This document shows positions 17,936 to 27,251 of a stretch of DNA of 59,910 bases, piece by piece. Origin of the DNA: Phycisphaeraceae bacterium (GTDB lineage: Bacteria; Planctomycetota; Phycisphaerae; Phycisphaerales; Phycisphaeraceae). The stretch lies in contig JAFIFY010000052.1 in assembly GCA_020831765.1 (NCBI GenBank), positions 1 to 59,910 of the forward strand. Reading direction: 5' to 3'. The translations under genes and the position numbers were made by a program. How positions within the stretch are numbered: the stretch's first letter is position 1; every line of letters begins with the position of its first letter. The notes beneath the pieces are model-generated. The model was not told the DNA's origin. It ran no database searches and saw nothing but the letters and a program-made list of their open reading frames with translations.

Positions 17936-19297
17936 TCAGTCGCGTTGTCCCAGCAGCGCTTGGGCGCGCTCTGCGGCTTCCCGCCGGTTCACCTTGACCG
18001 CCTCATTCCATGCCTCCGGCCAAGGCAGGAAGGCGATGGGAACCTTGAATCGCTCCAACCGGCCTTCCAGGGCTTCGATCGCCGACGCGCTCGACCACGC
18101 AGCGCCGATGCGCGATCGTACCCAGGCGACTGGACGACGGCCCATCTCGCCCCGCGCCACGCCCACCACCAGCGATCGCTCGACATCAGGCAGTTCATCA
18201 AGACATCGCTCGATCTCCTCGGGATGAATGTTCTCACCGCCGGAGATGAACATCGCATCTCGACGGCCCAACACCGTCAGATGTCCGTGCTCATCGACCC
18301 GGCCGATATCCCCGGTCTCCAGCCATCCCTCACCATTCACCGCCCCGGCAAGCCGCCCGTCGAGAAGATAGCCATCAAGCATCGTCGATCCGGCCAGTAG
18401 AATCCGACCCTCGGCATCGATCTTCAGCCGCCGTCCCGACAGCAGGCGTCCGCTGGTGTGTTCTCTGCCTGACAATTCACCCGCGCGGCTGGTGGTGACC
18501 TGTGAAGCGGCCTCGGTGGAGCCGTAAGTCGTATGGATCGGCAGATCATGCTCCAGTGCATCACGGATCAGTCGCGGCGAAGCCGCCGCGCCACCCACCA
18601 GGATTGCCTTGAACCGTCGAAGCCGGGCAAGCGCGTTTGGCGATTCCATCAGGCGGGCCAGTTGCACGGGAACCAGCGAGAGGTGCGTGACATCGTCATG
18701 GGTCAGCGCTTCTTCAAGCTTCTCGTTCGCTGATGGGAATCGAACCGCCGCGCCGGTGTCCCATGCCCGGATGAGAATGGAAAACCCACTGATGTGATAC
18801 ATCGGAAGACTCATCAGCCAGCAATCGCCGGGCTGAAAGGGAATGACCCGGCCGGCGCCACGGGCGTTTTCAACATGCGCGGCGAGTCGATGCATCACGC
18901 CGCGCGGCGTTCCCCCACTGCCAGAGGTCATGATGATGCTGCAAGGATGATCGATCGCAACGCCCAATGAGTCCAAGGTGACCTGGCCAATCAGGTCGCC
19001 GACGGGCTCGACCAGGTCCGGCCATGCCAGCGTTCTGATGAACTCGCTCGGGTTCGACATGCCCATCGCATCGATCAGCACTTCAGCGCCAGCCGTTCGA
19101 ACCGCCGATCGCACCCCCGCCGAGGTGTAACGCGTGCTGATCGGCGCTGCCACAGCGCCAAGCCTCAGACACGCGGCGATCAACAGCGCATATTCAGCGC
19201 TGTTCGGGACGAGAACCGCGACACGCGTTCCGGCCCGAACGTCACCGGCCTTCAGGCGGCTGACCACGCCATCGATCCGACCAAGTAAACCGCTCAC
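17936..19297 (-). CDS. menE: O-succinylbenzoate-CoA ligase
   Basis: This acyl-adenylate-forming enzyme converts o-succinylbenzoate to its CoA thioester. The phosphate loop reads TSGSGGTPRGV, the A5 motif YGSTEAASQ, and the hinge region TGDIGRVDEHGHLTVLGRRD, then ISGGENIHPEEIE. The catalytic lysine region is EAVKVNRRE near the end. The frame stays open far upstream, but that part lies inside menC and does not resemble an adenylation domain. A GTG at 19297 overlaps the menC stop as GTGA and is preceded by GGGAGG, so it is the likely start, giving 453 residues. It is the last gene of the minus-strand men operon. Confidence 0.92.
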   Translation of the reverse strand: MSGLLGRIDGVVSRLKAGDVRAGTRVAVLVPNSAEYALLIAACLRLGAVAAPISTRYTSAGVRSAVRTAGAEVLIDAMGMSNPSEFIRTLAWPDLVEPVGDLIGQVTLDSLGVAIDHPCSIIMTSGSGGTPRGVMHRLAAHVENARGAGRVIPFQPGDCWLMSLPMYHISGFSILIRAWDTGAAVRFPSANEKLEEALTHDDVTHLSLVPVQLARLMESPNALARLRRFKAILVGGAAASPRLIRDALEHDLPIHTTYGSTEAASQVTTSRAGELSGREHTSGRLLSGRRLKIDAEGRILLAGSTMLDGYLLDGRLAGAVNGEGWLETGDIGRVDEHGHLTVLGRRDAMFISGGENIHPEEIERCLDELPDVERSLVVGVARGEMGRRPVAWVRSRIGAAWSSASAIEALEGRLERFKVPIAFLPWPEAWNEAVKVNRREAAERAQALLGQRD

Positions 19298-20382
19298 CAG
19301 CAAAACACCTCCCGCAGGACATCGAGATTCAACGCAACGTGCCGATGGACCCGCAACATGCCACGCTCGACCACCATCGTGGGGCGCACGGTATCCGCGG
19401 CCAGAAACTTGAGCGTATCCAGCCCCTGCGCGGACCCGGCAAGCTGATCGCAAGCCAGCGCCGCATAGAAGCGCGCCGCCACGCCGCTTTCGTAGCAACT
19501 GCTCAGCGATGCCACGATCCCATTCTGGCGGGCGTACCGAATCCAGTCCATGACCACCCCAAAACCGCCAAGGACCGCGGGCTTGAGCACCAGCGCCGTT
19601 GCCCGGCCGATCGGGGGATCGGAGTTGGGGTTCAGATCGACAAGCGTCTCGTCCAGCGCGATCCTCAGCCCGGTCTTTTGCACAAACACATCGTGGTCTT
19701 GCGGGCATCGAAGGGGTTCTTCGAGATATTCGATTCGATCGCCATTCAAACCGTCGAAGAATCTCAGGGCATCATCCAGACTCCATGCACGGTTGCCATC
19801 CAGCCGCAGCCGAAACGATCGGTTCTCGATGCCGGGAACGGCCGGAGCTTCCAGCTCAAGCAGTTGGTCGATCAGTTCGCGTTCCTCCGATGGGTCTTTC
19901 CGCCCGACCTTCACCTTCAGTGTCGTGAACCCGGACTGAAGCAGCCCCACGGCCTCCTGGAGCGGGTCATGCCGGGCCGTCACAAGACCGGCGACGGGCA
20001 CGACCATCTCCCGGTTCGAAAGCATTGAATCGAGCTTCGCGCCCGCCTCGGCACAGGCCATGCCAAGACCGTTGCGGACACTGGGGTACAGCGAATCATC
20101 ATCCCAGGCCGGATCGCGCCGATGGCTGACCGCCGATGGATCGTTCAACGCATCACGGGTGGCGGTCGGCAGGTCGGCAAGCTGGCGGATGCAGTCATCC
20201 AGGCTTTCCCCGTGCAGCCCTGGCAACGGAGCGATCTCGCCAAGCCCGACGGTGCCCGACTCATCGATCAATTGGACAATCAAACCACAGCGCGATTCCA
20301 TCAACCCGCGACCGACCTTGATGATCCGCCGTCGTGGAAGCTCATACCGCCAGAATCGAATATTGCGCGGCTGTCGGTTCAT
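19294..20382 (-). CDS. menC: o-Succinylbenzoate synthase
   Basis: This enolase-superfamily enzyme dehydrates SHCHC to o-succinylbenzoate. The barrel carries the expected residues: TLKVKVG with the catalytic lysine, RLDGNRAW with the first metal aspartate, YLEEPL with a metal glutamate, ALDETL, and LVLKPAVLGG with the second catalytic lysine. The N-terminal capping domain has EIAPLPGLHGESL. The length of 362 residues is normal. It follows menB by 39 bp and overlaps menE by four bases. Confidence 0.93.
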   Translation of the reverse strand: MNRQPRNIRFWRYELPRRRIIKVGRGLMESRCGLIVQLIDESGTVGLGEIAPLPGLHGESLDDCIRQLADLPTATRDALNDPSAVSHRRDPAWDDDSLYPSVRNGLGMACAEAGAKLDSMLSNREMVVPVAGLVTARHDPLQEAVGLLQSGFTTLKVKVGRKDPSEERELIDQLLELEAPAVPGIENRSFRLRLDGNRAWSLDDALRFFDGLNGDRIEYLEEPLRCPQDHDVFVQKTGLRIALDETLVDLNPNSDPPIGRATALVLKPAVLGGFGVVMDWIRYARQNGIVASLSSCYESGVAARFYAALACDQLAGSAQGLDTLKFLAADTVRPTMVVERGMLRVHRHVALNLDVLREVFCW

Positions 20383-20421
20383 GGTCCGGTCAACCTTCGC
20401 GGCCCCAATGCGTCCGGGCGC

Positions 20422-21234
20422 TCATCGAAACCGGGAAAAATCCGGCTTGCGCTTCTGGACAAAGGCATCGCGGCCCTCCTGGGCCTCCTCGGTCTGATAG
20501 AACATCATCGTCGCCAGTCCGGCCAACTCCTGCAGCCCGGCCTGGCCATCACAATCGGCATTAAACGCGGCCTTCAGACATCGAAGCGCAACCGGCGATT
20601 TGGCCAGAATCTCCCGGCACCACCGCACCGTCTCTTTTTCAAGCTCGGCCAGCGGCACCACGGTGTTGACCAACCCCATCTCCAGCGCCTGGGCGGCATC
20701 GTACTGGCGGCACAGATACCAGATCTCGCGGGCCTTCTTCTGGCCGACGATCCGCGCCATGTAGCTTGCGCCGAAACCGCCATCGAACGAGCCGACGATC
20801 GGCCCGGTCTGCCCGAACCGCGCGTTGTCCGCGGCGATGGTCAGGTCGCAGATCAGATGCAGCACATGCCCGCCGCCGATGGCGTACCCGGCGACCATGG
20901 CGATGATCGGCTTGGGACAACGGCGTATCTGACGCTGAAACTCCAGCACGTTCAGGCTCTCCTCGCCCCCCGCATCGCGGTAGCCGGTGTGGCCTCGCAC
21001 CTTCTGATCGCCCCCCGAGCAGAAAGCCTTGTCCCCTTCACCGGTCAGGATGACCACGCCGATCTCCCGATCACGCTCGGCCAGGCGAAGGGCATCGATC
21101 ATCTGCCGCACCGTCTCCGGCCGAAACGCATTGCGGACTTCCGGCCGGTTGATCGTGATCTTGGCGATGCCTTCCATCGTCTCGTATCGAATGTCGGAAT
21201 AGTCCCCGGCACGCTGCCATGCGAACCCGCTCAT
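20422..21234 (-). CDS. menB: 1,4-Dihydroxy-2-naphthoyl-CoA synthase
   Basis: This crotonase-fold enzyme cyclises o-succinylbenzoyl-CoA. The oxyanion-hole region is [13 protein letters not shown], followed by [20 protein letters not shown] and the family-specific [17 protein letters not shown] with the catalytic aspartate. The C-terminus [16 protein letters not shown] is characteristic of MenB. The ATG at 21234 follows AAGGAG at suitable spacing and opens with the MSGFAW sequence; an upstream start at 21252 is unlikely. It lies 14 bp after menD. Confidence 0.96.
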   Translation of the reverse strand: MSGFAWQRAGDYSDIRYETMEGIAKITINRPEVRNAFRPETVRQMIDALRLAERDREIGVVILTGEGDKAFCSGGDQKVRGHTGYRDAGGEESLNVLEFQRQIRRCPKPIIAMVAGYAIGGGHVLHLICDLTIAADNARFGQTGPIVGSFDGGFGASYMARIVGQKKAREIWYLCRQYDAAQALEMGLVNTVVPLAELEKETVRWCREILAKSPVALRCLKAAFNADCDGQAGLQELAGLATMMFYQTEEAQEGRDAFVQKRKPDFSRFR

Positions 21235-21248
21235 GGTCCATCTCCTTA

Positions 21249-23021
21249 TCAACTCAGGATTGCTTGAAGAATCCGTTGCTTCATCAGCTTACGAATTTCA
21301 AAGTTCAACGCTCGCTCGGTGACCACTTCGATGATCGACGAACGCCCCCCATCGGCGGTGATCGATCGCGTGACCCGGTCGTAGGCGTCGGCGAACTCCG
21401 CCTTCCCGTCCGCGCGGAAGTACCGCATGTTGAACATCTCCGCCACACCGGCAAAGTGTTGTTCATGCGGTGTGATGAAGTATGGCTCAAAAACATCCCG
21501 CTGGCTGGAGATGGGCAGAAAATCGAAGATGCTGCCGCCACGGTTGTTGATGATGACCATGATCACCGGCGGCGAACTGGCGGCCGCCAGACCCATCGAA
21601 GACAGATCGTGCAACGCCGCGATGTCGCCTATGACCAGCGTCACCGGCCGGCCCAGCCCCCGGGCATAGCCGCAGGATGTGGCGATGATGCCATCGACGC
21701 CGCTGACGCCCCGGTTGGTCCCCACCGGGATGGCCGGGCCATCGACCACGCTGTAAAGATCGGCATCGCGGATCGGCATGCTGTTGGAGACGAACAACGC
21801 ATGACCCGGATCGATCACGCGCGAAAGATGCCGGATCAGCCAGGGTTCGGTCAGGCGAGCTTCCGCTTCGGTGACGTCTTCGATGATCCGCTGGGCCGCT
21901 TCGGCCTTGAGGCGATGAAATGCCGCCAGCTCGCCCGCACGCATCTGGCCCAATCGCTGAACCACGCGCTGGGCGAACATCGCAATATCGGCCTGGACCT
22001 GCCAGGTGACCGTCTGGACCGGGTCGTATCGGGCCGTTCCCGGCTTGATCACGATGTGCCGCCTGGGTCGCACTCGGCTCAGGAACTGACCCAATCGTTT
22101 CGATGTCGTCGCGCTGCCGAAGTGAATCACCACCTCAGGCGATGCGTTTCGATAGAACGTCTCATTCATCGATTCCGGATCGAAATGCCGGATCAGATTC
22201 GTACCCGGCCCGCCAAACCGTAGGCCGGAGTTGATGTCCACGTAAGTCGCCCAGCCCGATCGCTCGATCAACCGCCTGACGGCGGCACGTTCGCTTTCAT
22301 GGTGCAACGAGCCGGCGATGATCATTCCCCGGTCGCCATCGTTGATCAATGCAGCGACCTCATCGGCCGCGTCGGGGGCCGCATTCAGCTTCGGACGTTC
22401 ATAAACGGAAAAGCATCGATCGCTCCTCGCCCACGCCTCGACCGGAGCCATGTACGCCTGGTGCGCTTCGCTCCGCTCGAGGTCAACCGGCTCCAGCGGC
22501 TCGCGAAACCGGCAATTGAGGTGGACCGGCCCCGGATCGACACCCAGAGCGCGGCCGATGGCATGATCCACGGTGCTCAGCACCGCGCCAGCGCCCATAC
22601 CCGGGCTCGGGCATGGCAGATCAAATTGCCAGCGGACATACTGGCCATACAGCCCGGGCTGGATCATCGTCTGATTGGCGCCGGTGTCGGTCAGCTCCTC
22701 GGGCCGGTCGGCGGTCAGGATCAGCATGGGCAGGCGGCTCATCGAGGCTTCACAAACCGCCGGCAGGAGGTTGGCCGCCGCGGTGCCGCTGGTCGTGATG
22801 ATCACCGCCGGTCGGCCGGTGGCCCGGGCGTAACCCAGCGCCAGGAATCCCGAGCCGCGCTCATCATGGCAGACCTGAACACGCACGCGACCCTGCCGCG
22901 CGGCCGCGACGACCAGCGGCGTCGATCGCGAGCCGGGGCTGATACAGAAAAGCTCAACCCCCGCGCGAGCCAGTTCGGTCACAATCAATCGGGCCTGGGA
23001 AGTATTGAGGTTGTCGGTCAT
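21249..23021 (-). CDS. menD: SEPHCHC synthase (2-succinyl-5-enolpyruvyl-6-hydroxy-3-cyclohexene-1-carboxylate synthase)
   Basis: This thiamine diphosphate enzyme adds a succinyl semialdehyde unit from 2-oxoglutarate to isochorismate. The N-terminal domain has the [13 protein letters not shown] motif, [21 protein letters not shown] with the catalytic glutamate, and [13 protein letters not shown]. The cofactor motif GDIAALHDL is followed about 25 residues later by [12 protein letters not shown]. The length of 590 residues is standard. It starts 33 bp after the menF stop, in the same orientation, and its ATG has only a weak ribosome binding site, so coupling to menF is possible. Confidence 0.96.
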   Translation of the reverse strand: MTDNLNTSQARLIVTELARAGVELFCISPGSRSTPLVVAAARQGRVRVQVCHDERGSGFLALGYARATGRPAVIITTSGTAAANLLPAVCEASMSRLPMLILTADRPEELTDTGANQTMIQPGLYGQYVRWQFDLPCPSPGMGAGAVLSTVDHAIGRALGVDPGPVHLNCRFREPLEPVDLERSEAHQAYMAPVEAWARSDRCFSVYERPKLNAAPDAADEVAALINDGDRGMIIAGSLHHESERAAVRRLIERSGWATYVDINSGLRFGGPGTNLIRHFDPESMNETFYRNASPEVVIHFGSATTSKRLGQFLSRVRPRRHIVIKPGTARYDPVQTVTWQVQADIAMFAQRVVQRLGQMRAGELAAFHRLKAEAAQRIIEDVTEAEARLTEPWLIRHLSRVIDPGHALFVSNSMPIRDADLYSVVDGPAIPVGTNRGVSGVDGIIATSCGYARGLGRPVTLVIGDIAALHDLSSMGLAAASSPPVIMVIINNRGGSIFDFLPISSQRDVFEPYFITPHEQHFAGVAEMFNMRYFRADGKAEFADAYDRVTRSITADGGRSSIIEVVTERALNFEIRKLMKQRILQAILS

Positions 23022-23054
23022 GGATCGGCCAGGGCGAGCACGCGGGAGACGGCA

Positions 23055-24527
23055 TCATCGCAGGGCATCGAGAAACTGCCGCATCTTAACTTCAGTCTCG
23101 GCCCACTCGGCCTCGGGGTCCGAAGCGCGGACGATCCCAGCCCCGGCAACCAGAGCCAGCCGATCGCCTTCGATGTGGCACGACCGGATGCCAACGGCGA
23201 ACTCCTCGGTATCGCGGCCAAGCCAACCCACCGGTCCGGCGTACCAGCCGCGGACATGGGGCTCCAGCTCGCGAATCCGCTCCATCGCCGCCTGCTTGGG
23301 GAAACCGCCCACCGCAGCGGTCGGGTGGAGCGCTTCGATGATGGCACCCGCCGTCAGGTCCGGCTTCAGCACTCCGGCGAACCGGCTCACCATATGCTGA
23401 ACATGCCGCAGCCGAAGAACTTCCCGGCGGCTGAGAACCTCGAACCGCGCGCAGATCCGGCCCAGTTCCTGGTGCAGGTGATCGAAAACAAAACCGTGCT
23501 CCTCGGCCTCCTTGGCCGAAGCCAACAGCTTGTCCAGAAGGTCGCGTGTCTCACGGTCCGCTTCACTGACCGCACACGTCCCGGCGATCGCCTCGGTGAA
23601 TATCCGCCGACCTTCGCGCCGGTAAAGGCACTCGGGGCTGTTGCCCAGGAACGCGTGGCCGCCGAACTGGAAGCAGAAGCCATAGGCCCGCTGACCGCCC
23701 GCCCGAAGCCGGGCCAGCAATTCGCCGACATCGACCGCGCCACCCAGTCTCAATCGACGTTGCCGCGACAGTACGATCTTGCCCATCGCCCCGGCTCGAA
23801 TCGACTCCTGCGCATCCTCGACCATCGAACACCAGCCCGCCCGATCCGGGACATCGCTGCTTTCCACCACGCGGCCCAGCGCAACGCGATCGCCGGAAAC
23901 ATCCCCCGCCCAATCCTTCTGGAGGCTTGACCGAACCCCCTTCAGCCATTGATTCAAGCGGGAAGCGATCTCCGCCGGATCACCGCCGCAAGCCACCTGG
24001 CCGACCGCCGCCAGCTCGATGGCCTCTCCCCGGCGTCGAATCTCAAGCCGGGGCGCGAAGAAGCGGAACCGCCCGAACGACGATCGAGATGCGCGCCGAT
24101 CGCCCGGATCGAAGCATAGCCCGCCGTAAAAGCGAAGATCATCGGTCGATCGGGACAGATGTGATCCGATCCACGCCAGCGCTTCGCCGACACCGGAGTG
24201 GGTGTTTTCGTCCACCGCCGCCGCCTGGCCCAGTCCGGCGGCCTCCTCCTGACCGTCGCGACTGGACCAGTAAAACGCGGCTTGCCGCCGCCCGGCGGCC
24301 CAATCCGGCTCATCGTCGGGAGCCACCCGCAGAATTTTCACCAGCCAATCAAGCACCCCCAGACCCTTGAGCGGCAATACCGTGCGAACCAGGTGGACCC
24401 GGGCAATGTCGGGTGCCCCCGGAACGTGATCCCCCGGAACGCGATCCCCCGGGCCGTGATCCTCCGGAACGCGATCCGCCGGGCCGGGGCCGCCTTGGAT
24501 TGAAGTGGTCGGAGCGATGGACTTCAT
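23055..24527 (-). CDS. menF: Isochorismate synthase
   Basis: This chorismate-binding enzyme makes isochorismate, the first step toward menaquinone. Motifs include AGAMGKIVLSRQRRL, FLGNSPECLYRREG, EAIAGTCAV, HMVSRFAGVL, LHPTAAVGGFPK and GWYAGPVGWL. All lie in the C-terminal catalytic domain (residues about 210-490). The N-terminal 40 residues contain a degenerate pentapeptide repeat, DRVPE/DHGPG/DRVPG/DHVPG, encoded by 15 bp tandem units. The ATG at 24527 has no strong ribosome binding site, so an internal start past the repeat cannot be excluded. It is the first gene of menF-menD-menB-menC-menE. Confidence 0.93.
   Translation of the reverse strand: MKSIAPTTSIQGGPGPADRVPEDHGPGDRVPGDHVPGAPDIARVHLVRTVLPLKGLGVLDWLVKILRVAPDDEPDWAAGRRQAAFYWSSRDGQEEAAGLGQAAAVDENTHSGVGEALAWIGSHLSRSTDDLRFYGGLCFDPGDRRASRSSFGRFRFFAPRLEIRRRGEAIELAAVGQVACGGDPAEIASRLNQWLKGVRSSLQKDWAGDVSGDRVALGRVVESSDVPDRAGWCSMVEDAQESIRAGAMGKIVLSRQRRLRLGGAVDVGELLARLRAGGQRAYGFCFQFGGHAFLGNSPECLYRREGRRIFTEAIAGTCAVSEADRETRDLLDKLLASAKEAEEHGFVFDHLHQELGRICARFEVLSRREVLRLRHVQHMVSRFAGVLKPDLTAGAIIEALHPTAAVGGFPKQAAMERIRELEPHVRGWYAGPVGWLGRDTEEFAVGIRSCHIEGDRLALVAGAGIVRASDPEAEWAETEVKMRQFLDALR
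24421..24495. repeat. 15 bp tandem repeat in the 5' end of menF
   Basis: Five consecutive 15-base units start at 24421, 24436, 24451, 24466 and 24481. The plus-strand consensus is GGAACGCGATCCCCC. Units alternate between GGAACG and GGGCCG starts, and the last is degenerate. The repeat is in frame and encodes the DRVPx/DHGPx pentapeptides. Confidence 0.85.
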
Positions 24528-24662
24528 CGGGGACAGATCGTAGGCGACCGGCGATCGCGCTTCAATCCGCCGGACTCACTCGCCACCGACCGGTCCGGGA
24601 ACGGATCGCCCAAGGCCCTGTTTTCCGGCCCCGTTCATCCTTGCCAGCGCCCGGGGTCCGGC

Positions 24663-27194
24663 GTGCGGTTAAACTTCAACGAGATGTTTTCCCGGCTTAT
24701 TGATCAACCTGAACCACGGCGATTGGGCGGTTTGCGCATTGGGGCGCCTGGCCGGGGTTTCTCACACTTGCCCCGGGGGTGGCTGCCAGGCTGGAGCCAA
24801 CGCGTCGGAGCGGTCGTCGTTCTGGCTCTGCTGGGCGTCCTGGGCGGACCGCTGATCACCCACGCCGAAGAATCCGACCGAATCGCGGCAACCGCCACCC
24901 GGACTGACACGGACCAGGCTCATCGCCGGTTCACCGTCGCCGGCATGGATATCCGTCTGGCCCACGTCGGACTGGCCAATCACGTGCGGCCGGGATGCTG
25001 GTTTCCCGTGCGGCTGGTTCTGGAGAATCCCGGCCTGGTCAGCCGTCGCGTTCACATCGCGCTGGTGGTCCGCGATGCCGATGGGGATGAAGTTTACCTC
25101 TCTCGGGGCGCGATCAGTCTCGCGGCCGGGGAAGAACAGCGGGAACTGTGGCTCTACGGCAAGCTGCCCCCCTTTGATCGGCTCGATCAGCCGGTCGGTC
25201 GGCTCAGGATCAGCGATGCCGATACCGGCGAAGTGCTGGGGGTCGTCCCCGTCCTGGCACAGCGGACGGTCCCGGTCTTTGACCGGGTGATGGCGGTTTC
25301 CGGGAGTCGGCCACTGGGCTTGCAGTCTTATCGATCGGTCAACACCCAGCACGAGGCATCGGTCCTGCTGGAGGAATTCGACCTGCGGACTTCCGCCGAC
25401 CGTTGGCAGGGACTGACCATGCTGGAGACGGTCGTCTGGCTACCCGGCGGCACGGACCCGATGGCGCTGTCATCCGACACCGCCGATGCGATCGTGGAGT
25501 GGGTCCGCCGCGGTGGCCATCTGGTGGTCAGCGTCGGCTCGACGGTTGATCGACTGTGGGAGGGCCTGAATCAGCGATCCGCGCTGCGTCCGCTGGTCGA
25601 GGGCATCACGCTTGAGGAACTCGACCAGCCGGAGCCGATTCCGGCGTGGTTGGGACCATATGAAGGCGAGGCGAAGATCGACTTCCTGGCCCTGACCATG
25701 GATGAATCAATCGGCGGATCGGCCGGCATGGCGGTGGCGGTCAACGGCGCTGGTCGCCCCATAGTCGGCACACGCTCGCTGGGGATCGGTCGCGTGACGG
25801 TGATCGGAGTCAATCTCGAAGATCGCCGGCTGGCCGAGCGCGGTCTACCGAACGCCGAAACGTTCTGGAATCGACTGTTCGCATGGCGCAGCCCGCTGAT
25901 CGGCGAACAGGATTTCGAGGCGGGCATCACCCAGGGTCGATATTTCGGGCCCGAGGATCGAAGAGTCGCCGAGCGCGGCACCTTCGTGGCCGATCTGATC
26001 AACATGCGGGGCTCGGTCAGCACACAGGTGGGCCTGGCGATCCTGCTGTTTGTCATCTACGGCGCTGTCGCCGGACCGCTGGGCTTTACGCTGCTGCGCA
26101 GGCGGGGCCTGAAGCATCTGGCATGGCCTGGTTTCGCGGTGTTGGTGGTCGTGTTCTCGGGATTGCTCTGGGGCTGGGCGTCCCTGAACCGTCTCTCCGA
26201 GATGCGGGTATCCCATTTTTCGATTCTGACCATCGATGCCGCCGGCGGGGATGTCCATGTCCGAGGCTGGGCATCCCTGTTCGCTCCATCGCATGAGCCG
26301 GTCCAACTCAGGCTAGGTGAGGATGCGGCGGAGGCCGGCCACATCCTCTGGAACAACACGCACACCTCATCGACAGGCAGAACCACTCCGTTCGTCGATT
26401 CAAGAATCTATCAGGCCGATGCCCGGTCGCTTCACCGGCTGGAGCTTCCGATGCGATCGACCGCGCGCGGCCTGGAGATCGATTACCGCGCCTCGTCGGA
26501 TGGCGATGCGTTCGCCAGACGATGGGGGACGGTTGAAGGCGAGGTTCGCCGCGCCGGTGATCATCTGTCCGGAACGATCCGCCATCATCTTCCGGTCGCC
26601 CTGAAGGACGTCATCCTGATCCACAGCCGCGGATTGACCGAAGATGGGGAGTGGATCGAGCCGCGGGTCTGGCCGCTTTACGATTTCACCTGGTCGTGGC
26701 AGCCGGGGGAGGAACTTGATCTGGATCGATTGACGCGGTCGCGTTCGGTTCCGCTGGTCAGCAAGCCGTTCGTCCGAGCCGGTCGGCGTTCGGAGTGGGA
26801 CGATGCCTCGGATCGGCGTTCGACCCGACTTCAGCCGATCGGCTTCCTCGATGCCCTGACCAGCGACTCAGGCGGTGAATCGAATCTCGCCATGGCGGCG
26901 ATCACCAAGCGGATCGAGATGCTGAGCCTGTTCAGCACCCTGCCGCCGCCGGACATCCACCGCAGCCGGGAGACGTACGTTCAAGCGGCCGAACGTTCAG
27001 TCGGTTTCCGTCGGACGACGCTGCGCCACATCGACCTGACGCCCCATCTGGCGATGAATCGCCTGGTCATCATCGGCCATGCACGGACCATGCCGCCCCT
27101 GCCGGCACCGCTGAAGGTCGATGGCCGTGAAGTGGAACGTGTTGATGAAAATAGCTGGATCGTGGTGCGCATGCTCATTCCCGTGCGGGAATGA
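24663..27194 (+). CDS. Large membrane-anchored protein with a GATase-like domain, probably an ABC exporter accessory
   Basis: The 843-residue product has an N-terminal hydrophobic segment (residues about 47-67, ending THAEE) like a signal peptide or anchor. A beta-sandwich region with VRPGCWFPVRLVLEN follows. Residues about 200-390 have a DUF4350/GATase-like Rossmann layout: TVVWLPGGTDPMALSSD, then IVEWVRRGGHLVVSVG and GIGRVTVIG. Two membrane spans lie near residues 456-476 and 486-506, and a long, probably periplasmic beta-rich C-terminus follows. No catalytic triad is evident. The ABC ATPase gene starts 57 bp downstream, recalling GldG-type accessory proteins. GTG at 24663 and ATG at 24684 are both possible starts. 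Confidence 0.75.
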   Translation: MRLNFNEMFSRLIDQPEPRRLGGLRIGAPGRGFSHLPRGWLPGWSQRVGAVVVLALLGVLGGPLITHAEESDRIAATATRTDTDQAHRRFTVAGMDIRLAHVGLANHVRPGCWFPVRLVLENPGLVSRRVHIALVVRDADGDEVYLSRGAISLAAGEEQRELWLYGKLPPFDRLDQPVGRLRISDADTGEVLGVVPVLAQRTVPVFDRVMAVSGSRPLGLQSYRSVNTQHEASVLLEEFDLRTSADRWQGLTMLETVVWLPGGTDPMALSSDTADAIVEWVRRGGHLVVSVGSTVDRLWEGLNQRSALRPLVEGITLEELDQPEPIPAWLGPYEGEAKIDFLALTMDESIGGSAGMAVAVNGAGRPIVGTRSLGIGRVTVIGVNLEDRRLAERGLPNAETFWNRLFAWRSPLIGEQDFEAGITQGRYFGPEDRRVAERGTFVADLINMRGSVSTQVGLAILLFVIYGAVAGPLGFTLLRRRGLKHLAWPGFAVLVVVFSGLLWGWASLNRLSEMRVSHFSILTIDAAGGDVHVRGWASLFAPSHEPVQLRLGEDAAEAGHILWNNTHTSSTGRTTPFVDSRIYQADARSLHRLELPMRSTARGLEIDYRASSDGDAFARRWGTVEGEVRRAGDHLSGTIRHHLPVALKDVILIHSRGLTEDGEWIEPRVWPLYDFTWSWQPGEELDLDRLTRSRSVPLVSKPFVRAGRRSEWDDASDRRSTRLQPIGFLDALTSDSGGESNLAMAAITKRIEMLSLFSTLPPPDIHRSRETYVQAAERSVGFRRTTLRHIDLTPHLAMNRLVIIGHARTMPPLPAPLKVDGREVERVDENSWIVVRMLIPVRE

Positions 27195-27251
27195 TCCTCC
27201 ATGCTCGATGGTGTCCGATGCGCGACGGACCCCTGAAGGAGTCAACGACCC

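Noticed and set aside
19298-19708. Upstream extension of menE
   Set aside because: It lies inside menC in another frame and is Arg/Gly-rich without adenylation-domain motifs; the GTGA overlap gives a better start.
22299-23930. 543-codon open frame on the plus strand
   Set aside because: It spans parts of menD and menF in antisense and shows no protein family features.
24421-24495. Possible CRISPR-like repeats
   Set aside because: The 15-base units are contiguous with no spacers and are in frame within menF.
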